Of a stretch of DNA of 64,000 nt, positions 9,601 through 17,800 are shown in pieces. Numbering within the stretch: position 1 is the first letter of the stretch; each line of letters starts with the position of its first letter. The translations under genes were made by a program, and so were the position numbers. The stretch spans positions 1-64,000 of the forward strand of contig JAFUOO010000004.1 of assembly GCA_017472685.1 (NCBI GenBank), written 5' to 3'. The notes beneath the pieces were generated by a model. It was not told the DNA's origin and did no database searches. It saw nothing but the letters and a program-made list of their open reading frames with translations. The DNA is from Clostridia bacterium. Its GTDB lineage: Bacteria > Bacillota > Clostridia > UMGS1883.

Positions 9601-9993
9601 CAGTTCTCTGAAAGCCCCTACCGTCCCGACAGCACAACAGGCGTTGTGTGCGCAATTGTGCCTGTGCTGGATGAGCTCTTCTACGCGGGTGCGTGCACAC
9701 CCTATGAATGGACAACTGAAATTCCTTCCTATTGTGACGGACACTCCTTAAGGGTTAATATCATAGGCGGTCTTATTGACGGCTGCAGCAACGTTGAAGC
9801 TGTTAACGGCTCTACGACGCTCTTTATAAATCAAGGCAGCGAAAAGAACTTACTTAACGCTGAAACCTTCATAAACTCCCACGGCGACATAAGCTGTGAA
9901 ATTGCGCCGCTCTTGGGCTACTTAAAGGGCGTTGAATGCAACCTCAACACAGAAACAAAAACACTTGAAATTACATATAAGGAGGCAGAATGA
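6610..9993 (+). CDS. Secreted GH2-like protein with altered acid/base residue
   Basis: 1127 residues with a signal peptide ending near AFAQ at residue 22. Regions in order: GH2 sugar-binding jelly roll (about 50-230, with RGFSFYRKNI and NGKEAGYYEAG), Ig-like domain (about 235-365), TIM-barrel-like part (about 370-690), Ig-like domains including a DUF4982-like VSSVELFVNG segment (about 735-900), and a C-terminal domain resembling a copper-amine-oxidase N-terminal repeat (about 980-1125). In the barrel, SPSVLFWESGNN occupies the place where GH2 enzymes carry GNE; Asn504 sits at the acid/base position. A nucleophile candidate remains at IIETEYA (Glu572 or Glu574). Activity may therefore be altered or lost. 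It overlaps the next gene by four bases (ATGA), so the two are coupled. Confidence 0.8.
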   Translation: MKKVLIFALVAIMLIGMLPAFAQEAEGYTAPVGENVTYNLNVDWKYKRPPVAVPLKDARESVVKDGLQFYEVGYDDSDWENVSVPHAINSVDSFDNLGVDAGESGLYRGFSFYRKNITIAPEHVGKKFILEFEAVRQTVYLYVNGKEAGYYEAGVTAMGFDITPYIVEGENLIAVATDNTAARGTSFVVSETKPGDEMGTNTGWGYQWNTKDFNEVQGGITGNVNLYVKPMLYQTLPLYSNMKTTGNYVYATDFDILGHKAVVNVKAEIRNESGVDRQITVKTDVVDSQGKLIGSFETAAGVKAATDSGVTFKTVVPIDAYEENPAPTPTDTVEVTYVTNSALVQNLNFWSPDSPHLYDVYTSIIENGKVIDVNKITTGFRKVEYDLNDGGLKINERSVWLTGYAQRSTNEWAVIGVANDWLTDIDMQLVKESNANFIRWMHVAPKPNAIRSGDKYGVVSVCPAGDKEGDVGGRTWDMRVEAMRDAMIYFRNSPSVLFWESGNNQISPEHLHEMGELEAKLDPYTDRFSGCRTLNSPEQITETEFVGTMLNRHAAWSKSSMATVNKFVPIIETEYAREEAPRRVWDDFSPPDYDYRNKWLGAGAKKKDGFDVHDLTSEDFAISNVYGYNEFYSDRVGGVSGNDFYSAAAALVWSDSNQHVRNSGSENCRTSGKVDAVRIKKQAFYAYQAMQATEPVINIIGHWSYPQLTDDTYWYEVKEKVGGSFAPTGEKAQRDPKHKTVYVIGSEAVSSVELFVNGVSRGVCTEPRVNFIYFFDNIDVTESGTVSAKAYNAKGEVLCEDSIVTAGEKETVRLTPVTGPDGLLADGSDVMYFDVEIVDKDGNVCPLAYDKINLSVAGEGVLLGGYNSGEGDAVENYGWKGVNEIGADFVYAECGVNRVFVRSTREAGNITLTASIEGMMPVSRTVKSNPVTVTGGMMTTPQRSYKQGEVKVIEPETVTPLKPLAGKFTPDTNTIYIAEAEVAEIDTYTVTVNGKAVQFSESPYRPDSTTGVVCAIVPVLDELFYAGACTPYEWTTEIPSYCDGHSLRVNIIGGLIDGCSNVEAVNGSTTLFINQGSEKNLLNAETFINSHGDISCEIAPLLGYLKGVECNLNTETKTLEITYKEAE

Positions 9994-11378
9994 TGAAAAA
10001 GATAGTTTTATTTATAGCTTTAGCGTTGATGCTTTCTGCCTTTTGTGTGCCTGCCATGGCCTCCGATGCGCTCCTTTTTGAGGATAAGTGCGAAACAGAG
10101 CTTAACGGTGTAGCAGTTATGGAGGGCAGTGTGGACGGAAGTAAATTTTACCGCTGTGAGGGCGCTGACTTAGGCTATCTGCCCTACGAAACCTCGTCGG
10201 ACTTTATTTACGAGCTGGATGTGCGCTTCAATAACGAGGGCTGCGGCTTCTCCTTTATGAAAACGGGCAAGTGGAACAGCTGTATAAGAGTTAAGGACGG
10301 ACATTTTGCTCTTCAGACAGGGGGCAACAACTTTGCAAAGCTTTGTGTGATTGACCTTGATAGTTGGTATCATTTTACCTTCTTAGGCAGAACAAATAAG
10401 GATGCAAATTCCGTTACCTACGGACATATTATCCTTGAAAGGTACGAAAACGGCAAAAGGGTTGACAAGCAGATTTTCCAGAACGTTAACCTCAGAAACA
10501 ATGCGGCAACACACTACATAAACGCTTTCGGCGGCTGTGACCTTGACAACCTAAAGGCATCAGTTCCGTCACCTACATTAGTTGAGCTTTCCTGCGACAG
10601 TGAAAGCATTGTGGCAGGCGAGAGCGCACAGTTTAATGTAGCGGCGTTTTATAACGAGCTGCCCATGCACGGCGTTAACAAAAGTGACATTGCCTTCAGC
10701 CTGTACGATAGTACCGGAGAGTACCTTTTGGAGGACGAAACAATTACCCTTGACGAAAACGGCTTACTCACAACCAACCCCCTTACCCCTGCTCAGGAGG
10801 TAACCATTAAGGTTACAAGTAAGGCGTCAAAGCTTACAAGTGAAAAGAAGCTTAAGATTGTAACAGGCGACATTTTCACCGTAACAGGCATGGGCGTTAA
10901 TTCCCAGGGAACGGTTATTACAAAGCTTGACGTTAAAAAGAACTTTGCCGCATATAAGGACACTGTAACCTTTGCGGTGGCGTTTTATAACCAGGACGGA
11001 AGCCTTAAGGGCTTTGAATATAAGGCGATAAGCGCAAAGACCTTGGGTGAGGGCGACAACACTGTTAACGTGAACATTCCGGTTCCAAGTGGCTTTGACG
11101 TTTACAAGGACAAAATAAATGTGTACGTTGTGACAGCCTTTTCCGGCATAAGTAACGCTGCTAAGGTGAAAGCAGAAGAGTTGCCTCTTTTTGACGGCGC
11201 GGTTGTAATTATATCCGTTAAGGAGGACTGCGACATAGCAAAGGTAAAAGCTGAGGATGTAGTTTACTTTGACATTGTGCATCCTGTAGACGGTAAGGTG
11301 CAGCTGCCCGCCTTTGGCAAAACCTATGTAATGGGCAGTGTTGAAAGACTTGACACATTATTTGAAATAGTAAAATAA
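9990..11378 (+). CDS. Secreted LamG-like protein
   Basis: 462 residues with a signal peptide ending near PAMA. Residues about 28-195 look like a concanavalin/LamG beta-sandwich (FIYELDVRFNNEGCGFSFMK, then SWYHFTFLGRT), usually a carbohydrate-binding module. Residues about 200-290 form an Ig-like bacterial domain ending in TVKVTSKAS-like strands, and the rest is a beta-rich domain. No catalytic motif is visible. It starts inside the stop of the GH2-like gene after GGAGG and ends at a terminator, so the two proteins are probably made in equal amounts and act together on one surface glycan. Confidence 0.65.
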   Translation: MMKKIVLFIALALMLSAFCVPAMASDALLFEDKCETELNGVAVMEGSVDGSKFYRCEGADLGYLPYETSSDFIYELDVRFNNEGCGFSFMKTGKWNSCIRVKDGHFALQTGGNNFAKLCVIDLDSWYHFTFLGRTNKDANSVTYGHIILERYENGKRVDKQIFQNVNLRNNAATHYINAFGGCDLDNLKASVPSPTLVELSCDSESIVAGESAQFNVAAFYNELPMHGVNKSDIAFSLYDSTGEYLLEDETITLDENGLLTTNPLTPAQEVTIKVTSKASKLTSEKKLKIVTGDIFTVTGMGVNSQGTVITKLDVKKNFAAYKDTVTFAVAFYNQDGSLKGFEYKAISAKTLGEGDNTVNVNIPVPSGFDVYKDKINVYVVTAFSGISNAAKVKAEELPLFDGAVVIISVKEDCDIAKVKAEDVVYFDIVHPVDGKVQLPAFGKTYVMGSVERLDTLFEIVK

Positions 11379-11388
11379 AAAAACATAC

Positions 11389-11418
11389 AAAAAGAGGGGA
11401 TTTCCCCCTCTTTTTTGT
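11389..11418 (+). terminator. Rho-independent terminator
   Basis: AAAGAGGGG / CCCCTCTTT stem followed by T residues, closing the GH2-LamG operon. The terminator after the next gene (about 14798) has almost the same stem. Confidence 0.85.
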
Positions 11419-11465
11419 TTGCAGTTAAGGCAAAAAAGTGCTAAAATAAAAGGGAGGTGAAATAC

Positions 11466-14400
11466 ATGAAAAAGGTTATTTGTTTATTGGTTGCATTATT
11501 AATGCTTATTGGCTTGCTTCCCCTGGCGAGCCTTGCGGAGGAGGGTGAGGTTACATACCTTTTGCGTGATGTCAATGACGGGGCTGCTACAGAGGTGGCA
11601 ATGAGCAGGTATAAAACCTACCAGACGGAGCATTTCCAGATTTTTTACGATACAGATGGTGCAAACAGCCATCTTGTGACAGACGCGTTTCTGGAGCAGT
11701 GCGAAGCGGTGCTTGAAAACTGCTGGGACTTATTTATAGTTAAAATGGGTATGGAGCCTACAACCACATCGGTGCTGCCCAATGGCGACCATAATACACA
11801 GTATAAGACTAACGTTGTATTAATGGGTACAGGTGTTGACCACTATTACCTTGATGCTAACGGCTGGGGTGCCTACGGAAGCGTTGACACAGCGGGTTAT
11901 CCCTACTTTATGTGCTGTATTGCGGCTATGAGCTCACCTACAACAGTTGCTCATGAGTTCGGTCATGCGGTGCATTATGCCCAGGGCGACAATGCATGGG
12001 AAAACAATATTTACCTTGGCCCCTGGTTTGAGGCTGTGGCAAACTGGTTTGCAGAGCAGTATATGTACGAATACGACACAAATATTGCTTACGATACGGA
12101 GCTTTCCCACTTGTACCTTCGTGCCACGCATTTGACTAAGATGAACGGACGTGGCTACTATGAGGCATGGCCCATACTTCAGTATCTGACAGAAGACCCC
12201 GATAATACGGGCATTTACGGAAAAACCTTTGTGCAGAAGCTGCTTGGCTACAACTCGGGAAGCACAAACACCCTTTTCTGGGAAGTGTTAGAAGAGTGTA
12301 ATGGTGATTTGACCACTGCCGACACTGTAGGCTTATACGCCTCCCACATGGCAACCTTGGATTTTGAAAACAAAGAAAACTATAATAACAAGATAAACTC
12401 ACTTATAAATGCGAGGGTATTTTACTGGCAGCAGAGATACACAATGCTTGAAAAGCTGGGTGATGTAAGTGGCACCTATGCTGTGCCCATAGAAAGAGCA
12501 CCCGAGGCTATGGGCTATAATATTATTCCTCTTGAGTTTACTCCCGGGGAAGTAAGTGTGACACTTAACTCCTTGACCGACACAGAGGGCGCAAGCTGGC
12601 GTGCAAGGCTTGTTATTGAAAGTCAGGCAGGCGAAACAAGCTATTCGGACCTTTTTAAAGAAGGGGAAACAATGCCAGTGACCGTGGGCGAAACAGACAC
12701 TCTTTATCTTACGGTTGCGGCTACGCCAGAATTGGACACAGTGGTGCGCCACACAATAGGTGGCTGGGCGACACATTCCACAGAGAGTAATATGCCCTAT
12801 GAGGACAAAACAATTTATCCCTATTCTGTTACATTAGAAAATGCAGAGCCCATGGAAAGACCCAAGACAGGCTACGGCATGATGACTGTGCATCCTAACG
12901 GCGGAGGCAGAAAAGCCTTTACGGCAAAGGTTGATGACAGTGCATACATTGGCCCTGATGCAATTGTGTGGGGCTATGCAGAGGTAACAGACAATGCAGT
13001 AATTGACGGCTATGCAATTGTTGGCGGCAATGCAAAGGTCGGCGGCAATGCTTATGTTGGCGATTACGCGGTGCTTTTTGACAGAGCAGAGGTAACAGAC
13101 AATGCAAGAGTGATTGAAAACGCCTGCTTGTATGTTGATTATAAGGTCAGTGGCAATGCTGTTGTAAAGGGAAGCAGCTTAGGTCTTTATAACGGAGGAG
13201 CATCGGGCGAGGCTATTACGTACGGCGACTGGTTTGAAGATATGGGTTACCATATTGCAGGCGGCAGCTTTTCGGGTTATCATGCAATATCGGCGGATGA
13301 CAGCTACGCACCCTTAGTGCTTGACGGAGCTCATGTAAGGAGCTATGCACCTGCTCTGCGTGCAAGCTACGAATTTGATGCTTCTTTGCGTGACAGCGTT
13401 GCATACAGCGATGCATACTCTGTTGGAGAAACCATCTTTGAGAGCGGCAGTGCAGTATTTGACAACAATAATTATGTGGCGCTGAACAAGTCGGTTTTAC
13501 ATTACGACAATGCAAAAATTACTGTAAGCGCTCAGGGCGAGGGCGATGTACTCACGCTTGGCGACCTTACCCTTACCTTTACTGAGGATGCAATAAAGCT
13601 TACAACCCAAATGGGCGAGGCTGAAGTGAGTAAAAAAGAGGGCTTTAATGAAATTGAGCTCGTATTTGACGAAAACAAGGTAAGCCTTAACGGTAAATGG
13701 GTTGAATGCACCGCTCTGTCTGCATCTGTCCGTGAGGGAGGCTGCTATCTTGGCTGCAACTTTACAGGTAAGGTGGACTACCTCAGAATTTTTGACGGAA
13801 CTGCACCGGAAGGCGCTTTCCGCACTGTGGAGGATGCAGATGTTATTTTTGAAGCTGACGAAAGCTCGGGCACGGTTTTTGCAAGCGGAAAAGATGAAAG
13901 CTCGGCGTGGTACGGCTGGAGCGCAGTGAATACAAACGCATACGCTGTAGACGGTGGTCTCAACATTACGGGCAACGGCACAGGTACAATTAATTCGCCA
14001 TTGTACCAGACGGACAAATTTGTGCTCGAATTTGAGCCTATGGGCGGAAAAGCCTACCCCGACCACGGCATAACCGACATTGACGGTGATGTGCTTTTTG
14101 CACACCGCTATGCCTCTGACGCTAATGCAATTCATGCAGGGCGTGGCGAAATAAACGATAGTATAAGAGGCACAAGCTTTGTGACAGATACCACAGGGCA
14201 GAAGAGGCTTAGTAATTTTGTGGCAGAAAAGCTTTACGGCGCATCCATACGCTCGGACAGAGGCGCAATAGGCTATAGTGTGGGCGACACTGTACGCATT
14301 ACTGCCGAAAACCGTATCTGGAGCGAGGGTATGGCAGAATCTTTCGCGGCAAGCGAAAATAAAACGTCCAATTTTGGTAACATGACAGAGGGCGAAAAGG

Positions 14401-14795
14401 TTTACACTGTTACTTATTCAGTGATTGAAAACGGCGTGGAAATGCCTGTAAGTGTGAGCGTATACAAGGGTAGCTTTAATGGCTTTGGCGGATTTTTGGT
14501 ATCAGGCGGTGCCGCGGGAGTGACGGTAAGTTATAAGAATTTAAAGGTGTATACCTACACGAGGGCATATATTGCGGCAGTTGACGGCAAGGTTTATGTG
14601 AGAAACCTTAAGGGTGATGCGGTGGCAGTTTTTGCAAAATACGAGGGAAAAATTTTAAAGGGCGTGATTGTCCTGCCGCTTGATAACGGAGAATGTGATA
14701 TTCCCGAGGGCTTTGAAAACAGCACTGTAATGGTGCTTCGAGGAACTGACAGCCTCACTCCCTTGACACAGGCAAAAATCATAGCAGAAAATTAG
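11466..14795 (+). CDS. Large secreted HExxH zinc metallopeptidase-like protein with hexapeptide beta-helix
   Basis: 1109 residues; signal peptide to about residue 22. Residues 30-310 form a peptidase-like domain with HEFGH at 163-167, preceded by a hydrophobic strand (TTVAHEFGHAVHYAQG), resembling DUF6055-type proteins. A beta-rich segment follows (about 330-450). Residues 488-578 are repeats such as GNAKVGGNAYVGDYA and TDNAVIDGYAIVGG, the signature of a left-handed parallel beta-helix. Two LamG-like sandwiches follow (about 625-775 and 800-1010) plus a short C-terminal domain. ATG at 11466 is preferred over a GTG nine bases earlier because GGGAGGTG would otherwise overlap the start. The likely role is extracellular attack on, or binding to, a glycoprotein. 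Peptidase activity is inferred from the motif only. Confidence 0.75.
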   Translation: MKKVICLLVALLMLIGLLPLASLAEEGEVTYLLRDVNDGAATEVAMSRYKTYQTEHFQIFYDTDGANSHLVTDAFLEQCEAVLENCWDLFIVKMGMEPTTTSVLPNGDHNTQYKTNVVLMGTGVDHYYLDANGWGAYGSVDTAGYPYFMCCIAAMSSPTTVAHEFGHAVHYAQGDNAWENNIYLGPWFEAVANWFAEQYMYEYDTNIAYDTELSHLYLRATHLTKMNGRGYYEAWPILQYLTEDPDNTGIYGKTFVQKLLGYNSGSTNTLFWEVLEECNGDLTTADTVGLYASHMATLDFENKENYNNKINSLINARVFYWQQRYTMLEKLGDVSGTYAVPIERAPEAMGYNIIPLEFTPGEVSVTLNSLTDTEGASWRARLVIESQAGETSYSDLFKEGETMPVTVGETDTLYLTVAATPELDTVVRHTIGGWATHSTESNMPYEDKTIYPYSVTLENAEPMERPKTGYGMMTVHPNGGGRKAFTAKVDDSAYIGPDAIVWGYAEVTDNAVIDGYAIVGGNAKVGGNAYVGDYAVLFDRAEVTDNARVIENACLYVDYKVSGNAVVKGSSLGLYNGGASGEAITYGDWFEDMGYHIAGGSFSGYHAISADDSYAPLVLDGAHVRSYAPALRASYEFDASLRDSVAYSDAYSVGETIFESGSAVFDNNNYVALNKSVLHYDNAKITVSAQGEGDVLTLGDLTLTFTEDAIKLTTQMGEAEVSKKEGFNEIELVFDENKVSLNGKWVECTALSASVREGGCYLGCNFTGKVDYLRIFDGTAPEGAFRTVEDADVIFEADESSGTVFASGKDESSAWYGWSAVNTNAYAVDGGLNITGNGTGTINSPLYQTDKFVLEFEPMGGKAYPDHGITDIDGDVLFAHRYASDANAIHAGRGEINDSIRGTSFVTDTTGQKRLSNFVAEKLYGASIRSDRGAIGYSVGDTVRITAENRIWSEGMAESFAASENKTSNFGNMTEGEKVYTVTYSVIENGVEMPVSVSVYKGSFNGFGGFLVSGGAAGVTVSYKNLKVYTYTRAYIAAVDGKVYVRNLKGDAVAVFAKYEGKILKGVIVLPLDNGECDIPEGFENSTVMVLRGTDSLTPLTQAKIIAEN

Positions 14796-14797
14796 TA

Positions 14798-14826
14798 AAA
14801 AAGAGGGGATTTTCCCCTCTTTTTTG
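14798..14826 (+). terminator. Rho-independent terminator
   Basis: AAAGAGGGGA / TCCCCTCTTT stem with a T run, three bases after the stop codon. Confidence 0.9.
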
Positions 14827-14854
14827 TTGCTTTTTTTTCTGTTAGTTGTATAAT
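14827..14854 (+). promoter_or_regulatory. Sigma-A-type promoter
   Basis: TTGCTT (14827-14832) and TATAAT (14849-14854), 16-base spacer, upstream of the DUF5695-like gene. Confidence 0.6.
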
Positions 14855-14884
14855 AAAACCAGGGAAATTTTTGGAGGAACAGAT

Positions 14885-17800
14885 ATGAAAAAAGCTATAA
14901 GTATATTAATGTGTGCAGTAATGGTGATGGGCTTGCTGCCTGTGGTATCCTTTGCGGAGGATTTTGTATGCAAAAGGGAAATAACCTCTCCACCTGAGTG
15001 GATGAATGCTGAGGCAGGCTACGAGAGCTTTTACACAAAGTGCGTAACTGTGTATTCCATACCCATCTGCTCTACAAACGATGTGCCCGACGAGGCGCTT
15101 TTTAAGGCATATGATGTTATTGAAATACTCCTTCGCAAAATTGCAAAGGAATACCCTGAAATTGTAAGGCAAATGAATAAGCACCGCGTAAACGTTATTA
15201 TTGTTGGCGAAAACGAAACGAATGCCATGCACCCCTCTTGGCGAAACTGGGAGGATAAAGCCGAGCGCCGTGGCGGTGGCGGCAGGGAGACAACCGTTTT
15301 GGTTGAGGATTTGATTGTGCCGGAGAGTGACACATGGAGAAGGAGTTTTGCAGGTCTGGTGCACGAGGCAACACACACCCTTTTAACCTACGGCATTGGC
15401 GACGCACAGGGCATTGGCGCAAGGCAGGATATTTACGAAAGAATACTCGCCTGCTATGAAAATGCGGCTTCTAAGGATATGTACCCCTATCCCAACGAAT
15501 ACGATGCGTCAAACTATCACGAATATTTTGCAGGGCAGGTGGGCAGGTTTTTTAACGGCAGCCCCACAGAGCTTCCTGTGGAAAACGCTTCCAACCTTAC
15601 AGACCGCGAAGAGCTTGAAGCCTACGACCCTGATGTATATAAAATCTGTACAGAGCTTTTCGGGCTCTATGAGCTTCCCGAGCCCTGGGGCACGGGAGAA
15701 AATCACGAAGAGAAGGAAAACAGTATGCTCAGCACAAATTCCTTACAAATGAAAATTGGTGAATACGGGCAGATTGAGTCCCTCAGGATTATTGACGACA
15801 TAAATGCCGACTTTTGCAATACCGAATATGTTTTAAACGCTAAAAATGCCCCCAATCAAGGGAATAGCGACGAGCACAACTGGATGGGCGAGCTTATTTT
15901 TACCACAAAGCGCAATGGCGAGTGGATTGAGTATAAAACAAGCGGGCAGGACAGAGCTATAAAGTACGAGGACGGTAAAATAACCGTTATCTACGAGGGC
16001 GATTTTAAGGTGGTTGAAACCTACCGCGTTGAAAACGATGCCATTGTGTGGGAAACTGAGGTTATAAACAATAAAGACAGCGACCTTACCATAGGCGACT
16101 GGGGCATGCCAATGGCGTTCAACCAGTACTGGACCCCTGCCTATAGTGGCGAGGAATTGTACGACACACGCTGTGTGTACCATTCCTTTGTGGGTAAAAA
16201 TTCAAGCTATATATACGCAACACGCCCCTCGGGTCAGGGCAAAATGCTCCTTTTTACACCCGTTGGCGAAACGGGCGCAGGCTTTGAATACCGCGACCAT
16301 TGGAGAGTAAATAACGGGCATAATGGCTCAGTATGGGCGCAGGATCAGGCAGGGTATCACAGTGGTCTTGACGTTTTCTACATACATTCTGAAAGCATTC
16401 AGAAAACAGGCAGCGGATATATGCCCTCTACCAGCCTTACCTTAAAGGCAGGGGAAAGCAAAAAGTACGCCTTTAAGTTTACGGCGGTTGATAACGAGGA
16501 GGACTTGAAGAGCACACTTTATGAAGCAGGGGTTATAGACGCTGTGGCGGTGCCAAGTATGGCATTTGCAACCGACATGCCCGCCCGCTTTTACCTGCAC
16601 GCAAATGACGAGGTGGAAATAAATAATGTGTATGGCAAGTGCGTGCACGAAACACTTCTTTACAGCGCACAGGAAAACATGGTTAACAACAACCATCCTT
16701 GCACAGGTCAGGCAGAGATTGAATTTGCCGAAACCGTTACCTACAAAAACGAAAAATACCATGTGTATGATATTAAATTAAACTGCCTTGGTGCAAACCA
16801 TGTGTATGTTGATTACACCTTAAAGGGCAAAAAAATGGAAACCATGCTCCAGTTTTACGCTATGGAGCCACTCGGCGATGCAATTGAGCGCCGAAGCGAG
16901 TTTTTAACTAAGCACCAGACCGACACCCCCGGCATGGTGGGCGACAAAACCTTTGACGACTGGATGATGGATAATAAAGCCAACCGCGCGGATGTCACAA
17001 ATGGCTACTGGGACATGAGCTACTGGGGCTACGGCGACGACTGGGCACTTACCCATGGCGAATACCTTGCACAGAAAAACGTGTACATGCCCGCGGAGAA
17101 CCAGGTTAAGGCTGTGGACGAATACTTAGATGTGGCAATATGGAACACCCTTATGCGTGAGCATCAGGAGGATTATTTAATACACGACTTTTTGTCAAGT
17201 GAGCCCAATTTGTCACCAACCTACCGAGGCTATGCCTACCCCCATATTTATAACACCTATTTTGCAATGTACAGAATATGCGCTTCCTACCCCGACCTCA
17301 TTGACTATAAGGAAGACAGGCTTACATACCTTTTAAGAGCCTATAACATTTTAAAGGCCCTTTATTCCGACAAGGTTGCCTACAACTGGGCAACAGGGCT
17401 CATGGGCGAAATTACAACCCCCGACATTATCGAGGCACTTTACTTTGAAGGCCTCACGGATGAAGCAAAAGAAGTAGAGCGCATTATGGGCATTAAGTAC
17501 AATAACTTTAAAAACACAAAGTACCCCTACGGCAGTGAATACAGCTATGACAACACGGGCGAAGAGGCAGTTTACACCCTGGCAAAAATGAACGATAATG
17601 ACACAATGATGTACAAAATTGACCTTAAGACCCGTGCCTGCAGAGGCTTACAGCCCGTGTGGTATTACTATGCAAACCCTGTTACCATCTGCGGCGAAAA
17701 CTGGTGGAACTTCCAGTACACGGCGGCGTTGGCAGGCTACTGCATGGACGATTATTTAAGGTATGTGGACGAAAGTATGACCGAGGACGAGCGCGCCATT

